Below are positions 8,049 through 17,215 of a stretch of 64,000 nt of DNA, one piece after another. The notes beneath the pieces are model-generated. The model did no database searches and had not been told where the DNA came from. It worked only from the letters and a program-made list of their open reading frames with translations. The translations under genes were made by a program, and so were the position numbers. This DNA is from Rubrivirga marina (GTDB taxonomy: Bacteria > Bacteroidota > Rhodothermia > Rhodothermales > Rubricoccaceae), in contig NZ_MQWD01000001.1 in assembly GCF_002283365.1 (NCBI RefSeq), positions 2,465,665-2,529,664 of the forward strand, in the 5' to 3' direction. The first letter of the stretch is position 1, and each line of letters opens with the position of its first letter.

Positions 8049-9422
8049 ATGTCGCGTTTGCTCCCCTGTTGTGTCGACGTGCCGTCCGCGGAGGGCCTGG
8101 TGCGGTACGGGCTCGACGAGCTCCTCCGCGGTCTCGGCCTCGCGCCCGAGTGGACGCACAGGGACTCGGCCCGCCTCGGCGTGTCGACGGAGGAGGGGAG
8201 GGGGGACGGGCTCTGGCTACGGATCACCCCGCAGGCGCTCGCGGATCTGGCGACACCTCGGCTCCGCACATCCGCCGAGGCGGGCCGGGTCAAGATCGAC
8301 GGGGAGGCGTGGCCGGTGCCGGTCGGGCCGAGCGGGCCCACCGACGCGCTCGGCGACCTCGTCGCCGGCGCGGCGTGGTGGCTGGCGGGGCTCCAGGAGC
8401 GAGCCGTGTCGGAGCGCGACCGGCATGGGCGGTTCCCGTACGCCCGATCCCTCCAGGCCGCGCTCGGCGCCGCGCCCGGCGGCCCGCTCCGCCCGGCCGT
8501 CGACGTGTACCGCCGGCGGCTTGCGGCAGCGCTCCGCGAGGCCGGCATCGACGTGCCCGGGCGGACGTGGGACGGGGCCCCGTGGGCTGTCGCGCTCACC
8601 CACGACCTCGACGCACTCCGCACGCGGCGGCTTCGGGCGTTGGTCGGCGGGCTCCTGCGCGGCGACGTCCGCGGCGCCCTCCGCCAGGCGCTCGGCCCCG
8701 ACCGTCGGTGGACGACGACCGAGGCGCTGGCGGACCTGGGGCAGCGGCATGAGGCCCCGGCGACGTGGTTCGTCAAGCCGGGCCAGTGGACACCGGAGGA
8801 CCTCCCGGTTGATCTCACGGCGCGGGCCGACCGCCTCCGCACGCTCGTCGCAGACGGAGAGATCGGCTGGCACCCCGGCTACGGCGTCCACGACCACCCC
8901 GCCCGCTGGAACGCCGAGGCGGAGCGGTTCGAGTCCGCGATCGGCACGCCGCCGCGTCTCGCGCGGACGCACTTTCTCCGCTGGTCGGAGCCCGAAACGC
9001 CGCGCGCCCTCGCCGGCCGCGGCGTCCGGATCGACAGCACGCTCGGGTTCGCCGAGCACGAGGGGTTCCGCCGCGGCACGTGTCACCCGTTCCGCCTCTA
9101 CGACCTCGACGCCGACCGCCCGTCGGACCTGTGGGAGGTCCCGCTCGCGGTCATGGACACGACGCTCACCGACTACCGCGGGCTCGACCCTGAGGCGGGC
9201 GCCGAGGCGATCCGGTCCATCTTCGAGGCGGCCCGCCGGCGCGGCGGTATCGCCGTCGTGCTGTGGCACAACCAGATCGGGGGGGACGACGCGGCGTGGG
9301 ACAGGTGGGTGGACACCCTCGACCGCGAACTCGGACGGGCCCGCGACGAGGGCGCCCGCCTCGGTCCGCTCGCAGGCCTCCTGAGCGCCTGGCAGGGCGA
9401 TGCGAATCAAAAACGCGTGTAG
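8049..9422 (+). CDS. Polysaccharide-deacetylase-like protein
   Basis: 457 aa. The ATG at 8049 begins MSRLLPCCVDVPSAEGLVRY; the open frame extends upstream only as antisense shadow of the HD gene. The N-terminal ~150 residues resemble the DUF7033-type leader found before deacetylase domains in Bacteroidota. The rest has polysaccharide-deacetylase-like features: an Asp-containing first motif ALTHDLDAL (near 185), EIGWHPGYGVHDH (near 280) in place of the usual H-S-x-x-H, RTHFLRW, and VVLWHNQIGG near the C-terminus. Members remove acetyl groups from surface glycans. There is no signal peptide, so a cytoplasmic role in glycan precursor or capsule synthesis is possible. Confidence 0.72.
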   Translation: MSRLLPCCVDVPSAEGLVRYGLDELLRGLGLAPEWTHRDSARLGVSTEEGRGDGLWLRITPQALADLATPRLRTSAEAGRVKIDGEAWPVPVGPSGPTDALGDLVAGAAWWLAGLQERAVSERDRHGRFPYARSLQAALGAAPGGPLRPAVDVYRRRLAAALREAGIDVPGRTWDGAPWAVALTHDLDALRTRRLRALVGGLLRGDVRGALRQALGPDRRWTTTEALADLGQRHEAPATWFVKPGQWTPEDLPVDLTARADRLRTLVADGEIGWHPGYGVHDHPARWNAEAERFESAIGTPPRLARTHFLRWSEPETPRALAGRGVRIDSTLGFAEHEGFRRGTCHPFRLYDLDADRPSDLWEVPLAVMDTTLTDYRGLDPEAGAEAIRSIFEAARRRGGIAVVLWHNQIGGDDAAWDRWVDTLDRELGRARDEGARLGPLAGLLSAWQGDANQKRV

Positions 9423-9556
9423 AGGCCACGCGGCTGGCGCTTGGCACAGCGTTCTCATGAGAGACGGGCACGGACCCCCGTGACGAGCTTGCGTCCGCGC
9501 AGCCAGCGGGGATCTCACCTCTCTGCCGCCTGTTCTCGGTCGCCCCCCTCCCGCCC

Positions 9557-11680
9557 ATGAGCTCATTGCGTCCGCTCGCTTCCGACACGCTGGACCGCCG
9601 CCTGCTCGACGTGCTCCCCGTCGGCGTCGCCATCTACGAGCTCGACGACCCGGGCGACCCGGCGACGCTCCGCATCCGGTATGCGAACCCGGCCAGTGCG
9701 ACGGTGGCGGGTGTCGACTTGCGCGCCCGCACCGGCGAGCGGCTCGCGGAGGTGGCCCCGGTCGCGACCGAGGCCGGCTTGCTCCGGCTCTACGCCGACG
9801 TTCTCCGGTCGGGCCAACCGCGCGATCTGGGGGCAGAGGGCGACCCGACCGGGAGCGGCGCCGCGGTCCGCGCGATCCCGCTCGACGACGGGGCTCTCGC
9901 CGTCGTGTCGGAGAGCGCCAGCGAGGGCGCGCAGGCGCTCCAGGACGCGCAGGCCGACCTCGCGCGGGAGGAGAACCGCTCGCGGACCCTCCTCGACGCC
10001 ATCGGTGACGTGGTCCTCGTGTACCCGATCGGGCCGGAGGGGCCAGGGACGTTCCTCGTCTTCAACGACGCCGCCGTCAACCGCTACGGCTACTCGCCCG
10101 ACGAGCTCCGCGCGATGACGGTCCACGACCTCATCGACTCGGACCGCTTCGACGCCGAGGGGGCGCTCACGGAACTCCGCCGGACGCGGCGGGCCACGTT
10201 CGACTCGGTCCACCGCACGAAGTCCGGCGACCGGCTCTACATGTCCACGCACGCGCGGCTGGTCGAGCTCGCCGGGAAGCTGTGCGTCGTCGCCCTCTGC
10301 CGCGACGACGCCGACCGCCGCCAGTTCCGCCGCTCGATCGCGCGGTCGAACCGCCAGCTCGAGGCGTCCGTCGCCCAGCGCACCCGCCAGCTCGAGGCGT
10401 TCTCCGAGGACCTCAAGATCCTCCACGCCATCACGACGGCCGAGCACGACTCGCCGGCCGACCGGTTCGACGCCTACCTCCGCGCCGGCTGTGAGATGTT
10501 CGACCTGCCCGTCGGCATCCTCTCCGCGACGCCGGTCGACGAGGTCACGGGCGAGAGGATGTACCGCCTGGAGGCCGTCGTCTCGCCTGACCCCGGATTC
10601 CACCCCGGGCTGACCGTCCCCCTCAGCGAGGCATTCTGCGACGCCGTCGTCGACCTGGGCCACACCGTCACCTACGGCGACGCGCAGGAGCAGGCGCCGG
10701 ACCACCCGGCCTGCGTGGCCCGCGGCCTCCGCGCGTTCATCGGCACGCCGGTGACCGTCGACGGCGCGCTGTTCGGGACGCTCAACTTCGTGTCGCCGGA
10801 GCCGCGACCGGAGGGGTTCTCCGACGTCGAGCGCGACCTCATCGAGGTCATGGCCCAGGCCGTCGGTCGCCGGATCGAGGCCGACCGGGCCGAGGCGGCG
10901 GAGGCCGCGAGCCGCGAGCGCTACCGCGCCATCGTGGAGACCGTCGACGCCGGCGTGATCGTCGTCGACACGAACTTCGAGGTGGTCATGTCGAACCCGT
11001 CGGCCCGCGAGTTCCTCGGCCTCGACGTGGCCCACGACGCGGAGACCGACGACCTGCCCGACCGCTGGCCCGTCCTCGACGCCGACGGGACCCCCCTCAC
11101 GCCGGCCGACCTCCCCGAACGGGAGGTGCTCCGGACCGGCGAGCCCGTGCGCGGCCTGGTCCAGGGCATCGTGCCGCCCGGCAAGCCGGTCCGCTGGTAC
11201 CGCGTCAACGCGACGCCGCTCGACCACGACGGGGACGGGACGCCCGAGGCGGTCGTCGTCTCGTTCCACGACGTCACGGACCTCCGGGCGACGGCCCTCG
11301 CCGCCGAGCGGTCCGAGGACCTCCTCCGCGCCGTGCTCTCGGCATCGGCCGAGGGCGTCATGGCCTACCGCGCCGTCCGCGACGGCGACGGGGCCGTCGA
11401 GGACTTCGAGTGGCTCCTCGTCACCGACCGGGCCGCCGAGATCGTGGGGCGCGACGCCGACGACCTCGTCGGCCGCCAGCTCCTCGAGGAGTTCCCCGAG
11501 GTGGCCGAGACCGACGTGTTCGAGGCGTATATCCGCGTCGTGGACGAGGGCGAGCGCTTCGAGGGCCCGACGCCCGACGTCGAGGTGCTCGACCGGCCGT
11601 GGTGGATCCGGGCCGTCCCGCTCCGCGCCGTCGACGGGCTGGCCATGCGGTTCGTGCCCCTGGACGAGGCCGGCTCGTGA
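9557..11680 (+). CDS. PAS-PAS-GAF-PAS-PAS sensory protein without an output domain
   Basis: 707 aa, no transmembrane segment. Domains in order: PAS ~12-115, PAS ~143-250, a coiled-coil linker ~255-290 (RSNRQLEASVAQRTRQLEAF), GAF ~300-438 and two more PAS domains ~453-575 and ~588-705. The GAF segment has the MAQAVGRRIEAD helix typical of Bacteroidota light/redox-type kinases. The reading frame ends with the last PAS domain; no histidine kinase, GGDEF, EAL or phosphatase domain follows. It may signal by protein-protein contact. The stop overlaps the GTG of the glycosyltransferase gene (GTGA). Confidence 0.85.
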   Translation: MSSLRPLASDTLDRRLLDVLPVGVAIYELDDPGDPATLRIRYANPASATVAGVDLRARTGERLAEVAPVATEAGLLRLYADVLRSGQPRDLGAEGDPTGSGAAVRAIPLDDGALAVVSESASEGAQALQDAQADLAREENRSRTLLDAIGDVVLVYPIGPEGPGTFLVFNDAAVNRYGYSPDELRAMTVHDLIDSDRFDAEGALTELRRTRRATFDSVHRTKSGDRLYMSTHARLVELAGKLCVVALCRDDADRRQFRRSIARSNRQLEASVAQRTRQLEAFSEDLKILHAITTAEHDSPADRFDAYLRAGCEMFDLPVGILSATPVDEVTGERMYRLEAVVSPDPGFHPGLTVPLSEAFCDAVVDLGHTVTYGDAQEQAPDHPACVARGLRAFIGTPVTVDGALFGTLNFVSPEPRPEGFSDVERDLIEVMAQAVGRRIEADRAEAAEAASRERYRAIVETVDAGVIVVDTNFEVVMSNPSAREFLGLDVAHDAETDDLPDRWPVLDADGTPLTPADLPEREVLRTGEPVRGLVQGIVPPGKPVRWYRVNATPLDHDGDGTPEAVVVSFHDVTDLRATALAAERSEDLLRAVLSASAEGVMAYRAVRDGDGAVEDFEWLLVTDRAAEIVGRDADDLVGRQLLEEFPEVAETDVFEAYIRVVDEGERFEGPTPDVEVLDRPWWIRAVPLRAVDGLAMRFVPLDEAGS

Positions 11681-12357
11681 GCCGTCCCGCGCTGATCGTG
11701 TTCGCGAAGGTGCCGGAGCCCGGGCGCGTCAAGACGCGGCTGTGCCCGCCCCTCACGCCCGAGGAGGCCGCCGGCCTCTACGAGGCGTTCCTCCGCGACG
11801 CGCTCGACCGCTACGCCCGCCTCGGCGCCGAGGCGGCCGGGCCCGCCGTCCGGCTGTACCTGGCTGGGCCCGACGACCTGGACGGCGTGCCGTCTGGCGT
11901 CGGCACGTTCCGCCAGCGAGGCGACGGGCTCGGCGAGCGGATGCTCCGCGCCTTCGTCGAGACGTTCGCCGCTGGCCACGACCGCGCCGTTGTCGTCGGG
12001 ACCGACCACCCGACGCTCCCGGTCGACTTGTTCGGCATCGCCTTCGAGTGCCTCGACGACCCGCTCACGGCCGTCCTCGGCCCGAGCGACGACGGCGGCT
12101 ACTACCTGCTCGGGCTCAACGACATCGTCCCGGACCTGTTCGACATGGACTACAGCCACCCCGACGTGTTCGAGGACACGCTGGAGCGCGTGATGGAGTC
12201 CGATCTCACGCCGGTCGTCCTCCCAGCCCACTACGACGTGGACGACGGGCCGGCGCTGGCGCGGCTGGTGGAGGAGTGGCGCGATGGGGCGGAGGTCGGG
12301 GAGCGCACCGACGGGGTGCTCCGATCCCTGACCGAGGGGGGACGGCTCGGGGCGTAG
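11677..12357 (+). CDS. TIGR04282-family glycosyltransferase (DUF2064)
   Basis: 226 aa, GTG start inside a GTGA overlap with the upstream stop. It has the family's opening LIVFAKVPEPGRVKTRL, a GERM segment near residue 88, VVVGTDHPTLP (the DxD-like nucleotide-sugar site) near 105 and GPSDDGGYYLLGL near 135. TIGR04282 proteins are GT-A-fold transferases, in some organisms tied to arsenosugar synthesis, but no arsenic genes are adjacent. A family palindrome (11817-11836) lies inside the coding region. Confidence 0.85.
   Translation: MSRPALIVFAKVPEPGRVKTRLCPPLTPEEAAGLYEAFLRDALDRYARLGAEAAGPAVRLYLAGPDDLDGVPSGVGTFRQRGDGLGERMLRAFVETFAAGHDRAVVVGTDHPTLPVDLFGIAFECLDDPLTAVLGPSDDGGYYLLGLNDIVPDLFDMDYSHPDVFEDTLERVMESDLTPVVLPAHYDVDDGPALARLVEEWRDGAEVGERTDGVLRSLTEGGRLGA
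11817..11836 (+). repeat. GAGGCGG-type palindrome inside a coding region
   Basis: A perfect 20-bp palindrome CCGCCTCGGCGCCGAGGCGG lies in frame within the glycosyltransferase gene, where it contributes the residues RLGAEAA. It is identical to the core of the intergenic copy at 2904-2927. Confidence 0.65.
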
Positions 12358-12395
12358 CTTCCGGCGACCCGTTCCCCCGGAAGCGACTTCCCCTT

Positions 12396-13475
<1,080 letters not shown>

Positions 13476-13570
13476 GTGCGTCGAGGGAGGCGCCCTCAGG
13501 AAAGCCTCAACAGGCGGTGGGATCGTCGCGCCAGTGTGACCGTTGGCGGCGTCCATTCTCCCTACCGCCC

Positions 13571-14032
13571 ATGCGCTTCTCGCTCCTCGCTCTCGCCGCT
13601 CTCCTTTTCGCCGCCGCGCCGCGCGCCCAAGTCTACCAGGGCCTCGTCGAGCTCGGCGGCTCGGCCTCGTTCCAGTCCACCGAGGGCAACACGGTCTTCC
13701 GGCTCGCGCCGGCCCTCGGGTACTTCTTTACTGACGCGCTCGAAGCCGGCGTCCGGCTCAATTACGTCAAGTTCGAGAACGTCGACGGGAACGGGACGCT
13801 CTTCGTGTTCGGGGCCTACCACTTCGGCCGGCCCGGCGCGACGACGGTCCCGTTCCTGGAGGCCAACCTCGGGACGAGCATCACTGACGACTCGGACCTT
13901 GTGTTCGGCGGGCGCGGCGGGGCCAAGTTCTTCTTCCTCCCCGGCGGCGCCCTCACGGCCGACGGGTTCGTCTACACGACGGGCGACGTGACGACGGTCG
14001 GCGCCGAGGCTGGCGTCTCGATCTTCCTGTAG
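13571..14032 (+). CDS. Small outer-membrane beta-barrel protein
   Basis: 153 aa. Signal peptide MRFSLLALAALLFAAAPRA-Q, then alternating hydrophobic/polar strands with aromatic girdles (ALGYFFTDALEAGVRLNYV, FVFGAYHFG, KFFFLPGGAL) and a terminal strand EAGVSIFL, consistent with an 8-stranded barrel of the OmpW/OprF-like superfamily. The precise family was not recognised. It is convergent with a second small barrel gene; both end at a shared 16-bp hairpin. Confidence 0.8.
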   Translation: MRFSLLALAALLFAAAPRAQVYQGLVELGGSASFQSTEGNTVFRLAPALGYFFTDALEAGVRLNYVKFENVDGNGTLFVFGAYHFGRPGATTVPFLEANLGTSITDDSDLVFGGRGGAKFFFLPGGALTADGFVYTTGDVTTVGAEAGVSIFL

Positions 14033-14070
14033 CCCCGCCCGCGGGCGCCTGGCCACGGGCGCCCGAAATG

Positions 14071-14110
14071 ACACCGCCCGCCTCGGCACGTTGACCGAGG
14101 CGGGCGGTGT
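14071..14110. terminator. Bidirectional terminator hairpin (GAGGCGG family)
   Basis: A perfect 16-bp stem (ACACCGCCCGCCTCGG, 14071-14086; partner 14095-14110) with an 8-nt loop lies between two convergent barrel genes. The stem contains the CCGCCTCG/CGAGGCGG core of the dispersed repeat family. Confidence 0.8.
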
Positions 14111-14128
14111 GGTGGAACGCGAGGTGAG

Positions 14129-14602
14129 CTAGAAGCCGAGGGCGACGCCGCCCATGATGGTCAGGGCATCTGGACCATCGCCGATCGTGTATCGGGCCTG
14201 GGCAAACGGCTGACCAAACCCTGTCGGGTTGAAGAGGACGCCTCCAAGGACGTTGAGGCCGAGGTCTGTATCGCTCGTCCCTCCCGCATCGACATATCCG
14301 ACAGCGAGGCCAGCCCCTGCGTAGGGCGCGACCATCGCGCCGTTGAACTGGGCCACAGCGTTGAGGTCGAGTTGGAGAACCGTAACGTCGTCCACGTCAA
14401 CAAACTGATACTCGATCGCAGGCTGGGCGGTGAGTGAGATCGGAACGTTGAGCGGGAATCCGAAGCGGGCTCCGACGCCGAGCACGACGTTTTCTGAATC
14501 GAGGTTGTACCCGAGGTAGGGCATGAAGGCGCCCTGGGCCTGAGCAGGAGCGAACGCGGCGGTGAGGCCGAGAAGGGCGAGGGCGAGAGCGAACGTGCGC
14601 AT
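14129..14602 (-). CDS. Small outer-membrane beta-barrel protein
   Basis: 157 aa. Signal peptide MRTFALALALLGLTAAFAPAQA-Q. The mature part consists of alternating strands (AFMPYLGYNL, VVLGVGARFGFPL, APYAGAGLAVGYV) and ends MGGVALGF with the terminal Phe that BAM recognises on barrels. Its codon third positions are slightly less GC-biased than its neighbours. Function unknown; its fold is like the convergent neighbour. Confidence 0.82.
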   Translation of the reverse strand: MRTFALALALLGLTAAFAPAQAQGAFMPYLGYNLDSENVVLGVGARFGFPLNVPISLTAQPAIEYQFVDVDDVTVLQLDLNAVAQFNGAMVAPYAGAGLAVGYVDAGGTSDTDLGLNVLGGVLFNPTGFGQPFAQARYTIGDGPDALTIMGGVALGF

Positions 14603-14702
14603 GGAGGGGGGAGGTGGGGGGCTGAGAGGAGAACCGGAAACGGGTCAGGAAACCGTCACCGGCGGCGGGGAGGCCGGAGCGCTTCCGCGGCCGCTTCAAC
14701 GA

Positions 14703-14736
14703 CCGGCGCCCCGGTCCGTTCGGGCCGGGGCGCCGG
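14703..14736 (-). terminator. Terminator hairpin after hsp20
   Basis: CCGGCGCCCCGG (14703-14714) pairs perfectly with CCGGGGCGCCGG (14725-14736) around a 10-nt loop, 23 nt beyond the Hsp20 stop on the minus strand. Confidence 0.65.
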
Positions 14737-14758
14737 GAAATCAAACCTTGTCTGGGAC

Positions 14759-15250
14759 CTAGGCCTCCACGAGCTCGGCCTCCTCGGGCTGGCGCTCGCC
14801 GTCGGCCTGGGCGCGGCTGCCGACCGGGATCCGGCGCGGCTGCTTCGCCTCGCTCTTGCCGATGCGGACGGCCAGCACGCCGTCGTCGTACGTCGCCTCG
14901 ATGGCCTCGGGGTCGACGTCGGTGCCGAGGCTGACCGAGCGGAAGAACCGGCCGTGCGCGCGCTCGACGCGGTGGACGCGGCCCTCGGAGCGCTCGGCCG
15001 TCCGGTGCCGCTCGCCGCTGATCTTGAGCGTGCCGTCGTCGAACGTCACGTCGAGCGAGTCGCGGTCGATGCCCGGGAGGTCGAGCAGGAGCCGGTACGC
15101 GTCGTCGGTCTCGACGACGTCGGCGCGGGGGCTCCAGACGGTCCGCTGGTCGGCCTCGCGACCGCCGGTGAACACGTCGTCGAAGAGGCGGTCCATCTCC
15201 CGGCGCAGGACGGCGAAGTCGCGACCGGGACGGATCGGGAGAGTCGTCAT
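14759..15250 (-). CDS. Hsp20 / alpha-crystallin small heat-shock protein
   Basis: 163 aa, ATG at 15250. Small ATP-independent holdase. The N-terminal region RREMDRLFDDVF is typical of class A sHSPs, the alpha-crystallin domain spans ~40-140 (WSPRADVVETDDAY, DLPGIDRDSLDVTF, LKISGERH, FFRSVSL), and the GVLAVRIGK strand is followed by the C-terminal anchoring motif RIPV (an I-x-I/V type). A mature chaperone of this kind forms oligomers in the cytoplasm. An A-rich stretch and a small inverted repeat lie upstream. Confidence 0.95.
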   Translation of the reverse strand: MTTLPIRPGRDFAVLRREMDRLFDDVFTGGREADQRTVWSPRADVVETDDAYRLLLDLPGIDRDSLDVTFDDGTLKISGERHRTAERSEGRVHRVERAHGRFFRSVSLGTDVDPEAIEATYDDGVLAVRIGKSEAKQPRRIPVGSRAQADGERQPEEAELVEA

Positions 15251-15355
15251 GGGAGTGGGGGAGAGTGGGACAAAAGGACACCCGCTCGGGTGCGAGGATC
15301 GACCCTGCAGACCTCGTGCCACCTCCGTTATTGGAAAAAATGTCAGTCGGCCGCT

Positions 15356-15368
15356 TGTCACTGTGACA
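15356..15368. promoter_or_regulatory. TGTCA-ctg-TGACA inverted repeat upstream of hsp20
   Basis: A 5-bp-arm inverted repeat lies in the divergent region between hsp20 (start 15250) and the gene at 15422, next to an A-rich segment (AAAAAA at 15335-15340). It could bind a regulator of either gene. It is not a CIRCE element. Confidence 0.3.
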
Positions 15369-15421
15369 GTCGGACCCCCGCTGCCGCCGCCGGGTACCGA
15401 CCGCGCGCCCTCCGCCCGACC

Positions 15422-16201
15422 GTGACGCCCGACCTCCCGCCCGTCCCCGACGCCGCCCCACCGTTCGGTCGCCCTCAGCCGCTCGACCTTACGTTTGAGG
15501 GCTTTCCTGTTGAGGGCTACGAGGCGCTGGCGGCCCTCCGGGACGACCCCCACATCGGCACGTACCGCGACCTCAAGGACGTCCTCGACCGCGCCGTCAC
15601 GGCGCCGTTCAAGCGCTACCGCGACGACCTCGCCGTCAACTGGGTGATCCCGAACGCGCTCCCGTTCGAAACCGAGCGGAACGTGTTCTCGCGGATCCTG
15701 AAGAACGACTTTGGCAGGGGCGGCTCGCACAGCCACCTCTGGATGAGCTTCTACCGCCCGCCCCGGAAGCGGCTCAGCGACGTGCAGCTCAGCCACGCCG
15801 TCCACCCCGACGCCTTCCGGTGGGGGATCTACGTCGGCGACTACGCCAAGGGCATCTTCCCGGCCGCTCGCCAGCGGCTGGTCGAGGACGAGGGCCGGTC
15901 GCTCCCGCTCCTCAACGCCCTCATCGACCGCGGCTACCGCCTCGCGTTCGCACCCCACGTGACGAAGCCGGAGGGCCACCCCGAGTTCACCGAGCCACTC
16001 GACGCGATCCCCGAGGACCTCGGCCGGGCGAAGGGCATCTGGCTGATGCGGCGGATTTCGCGTGAGGAGGCCGAGGCGCTCGGCCCCGACCTCGTCGGCG
16101 CGGCCATCGACGCGCAGGAGGAGCTCTGGCCGCTGTACCGGTTTCTCGTCGAGGCGCCCGCGCTCGCCGAGGAGACGGCACTCCGACGGGGGAGGCCGTA
16201 G
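15422..16201 (+). CDS. Conserved protein of DUF2461-like layout
   Basis: 259 aa, GTG start at 15422 (MTPDLPPVPD); the frame further upstream is antisense to hsp20. There is no signal peptide or membrane span. Visible segments: FEGFPVEGYEALAALRDD, FSRILKNDFGRGGSHSHLW near residue 95, YVGDYAKGIFPAARQRL near 140, and PEFTEPLDAIPEDLGRAKG near 185. Their order and spacing resemble the DUF2461 family, but the resemblance is weak and function is unknown. It is divergent from hsp20. Confidence 0.6.
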   Translation: MTPDLPPVPDAAPPFGRPQPLDLTFEGFPVEGYEALAALRDDPHIGTYRDLKDVLDRAVTAPFKRYRDDLAVNWVIPNALPFETERNVFSRILKNDFGRGGSHSHLWMSFYRPPRKRLSDVQLSHAVHPDAFRWGIYVGDYAKGIFPAARQRLVEDEGRSLPLLNALIDRGYRLAFAPHVTKPEGHPEFTEPLDAIPEDLGRAKGIWLMRRISREEAEALGPDLVGAAIDAQEELWPLYRFLVEAPALAEETALRRGRP

Positions 16202-16214
16202 GGGAGAGGTGAGG

Positions 16215-16244
16215 TCGCTCCCTCCACCTCGGTGCTGAGGCGGG
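16215..16244 (+). repeat. GAGGCGG-type repeat with TCGCTCCCTCC leader
   Basis: TCGCTCCCTCC followed by CACCTCGG...TGAGGCGG, two mismatches from the family arms. The same leader plus palindrome occurs at 17091-17120, so the repeat unit is ~30 bp, longer than the palindrome itself. Confidence 0.55.
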
Positions 16245-16295
16245 GCCGGTCAGTCCGCTCCTGCGATCTTCCATCTCCTCTCCCCGCGTTCCCCC

Positions 16296-17081
16296 ATGCT
16301 CCAGGTCTCTCGCGCTGGCTCCATCCTCACGCTCACGCTCGACCGGCCGGAGGTCCGCAACGCCCTCTCGGCTGAGCTGGTCGGGCGGCTGACCGACGCC
16401 CTCGTCGAGGCGGGGGGAGACGACAGCGTGCGCGTCGTGGTGTTGACCGGGACCGGCCGGGCGTTCTCGGCCGGCGCCGACCTCGCCGCTCTCCAGGCCC
16501 TGAGCACCGCCAGTGCCGAGGCCAACCTCACCGACTCGGAGACGCTGGCTCGGCTTTTCGAGACGATCTACACCCTCCCGAAGCCGGTCGTCGCGAAGGT
16601 CCAGGGCCACGCGATCGCGGGCGGGTGCGGGCTGGCGGCCGTCTGCGACATCTCGATCGCGGCTGACGGCGTCAAGCTCGGGTTCACGGAGACGCGGATC
16701 GGGTTCGTCCCGGCCATCGTGTCGGTCTTTCTGGTTCGCAAGCTGGGTGAGGCCGATGCTCGCAACCTGTTGCTGCGGGGGCACTTGATCGACGCCGATG
16801 AGGCCGAGCGGATCGGGCTCGTCACCCGCGCCGTCGCCCCCGACGACCTCGACGAAGCGACCGATGCGCTCTGCCTCGAACTCGCGACCGAGACGAGCGC
16901 GAGCGCCATCGCTCTCACCAAACGCCTCCTCGCCGACGTGCCGTCGCTCGGCATCGCCGAAGGCCTGAGCTACGCGGCCCGCCTCAACGCGCTCGCCCGC
17001 GCCACCGACGACTGCAGGGCGGGCGTCGCCGCGTTCCTCGACAAGGAGGACCCTCCGTGGAAGCGGGGGCAGAGCGCGTAG
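16296..17081 (+). CDS. Enoyl-CoA hydratase/isomerase family (crotonase) protein
   Basis: 261 aa. Acts on acyl-CoA thioesters in the cytoplasm, probably in fatty-acid or branched-chain amino-acid breakdown. The oxyanion-hole motifs AFSAGADLAAL (57-67) and AIAGGCGLA (106-114) are present. Of the two catalytic glutamates of classical hydratases, the second is kept (Glu132 in TETRIGF) but the first is Gly112. The pattern FTETRIGFVPA occurs in the methylglutaconyl-CoA hydratase-like group of Bacteroidota as known to me. The loss of Glu144-equivalent makes the precise reaction uncertain. Confidence 0.88.
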   Translation: MLQVSRAGSILTLTLDRPEVRNALSAELVGRLTDALVEAGGDDSVRVVVLTGTGRAFSAGADLAALQALSTASAEANLTDSETLARLFETIYTLPKPVVAKVQGHAIAGGCGLAAVCDISIAADGVKLGFTETRIGFVPAIVSVFLVRKLGEADARNLLLRGHLIDADEAERIGLVTRAVAPDDLDEATDALCLELATETSASAIALTKRLLADVPSLGIAEGLSYAARLNALARATDDCRAGVAAFLDKEDPPWKRGQSA

Positions 17082-17090
17082 CGCCTCGCG

Positions 17091-17120
17091 TCGCTCCCTC
17101 CGCCTCGGCGTCGAGGCGGG
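17091..17120 (+). repeat. GAGGCGG-type repeat with TCGCTCCCTCC leader
   Basis: TCGCTCCCTCC leads into a perfect CCGCCTCG-gcgt-CGAGGCGG hairpin (17100-17119). It follows the crotonase stop codon and is a near copy of the element at 16215-16244. Confidence 0.7.
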
Positions 17121-17185
17121 CACGCTCGTTCCGATCCGTCACCCCTCCTCCGCGCCTCTTCTCCTCCGCACCTCCCGTCTCGCCC

Positions 17186-17193
17186 TAGCTTTC
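17186..17193 (+). promoter_or_regulatory. -7 box TAGCTTTC
   Basis: TAGCTTTC lies 22 nt before the purM ATG and fits TAnnTTTn. Confidence 0.4.
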
Positions 17194-17215
17194 CCGCCGC
17201 ACCACGCTCCCCCCG

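Noticed and set aside
15251-15421. CIRCE element for hsp20
   Set aside because: The repeat TGTCA-ctg-TGACA does not match TTAGCACTC-N9-GAGTGCTAA.
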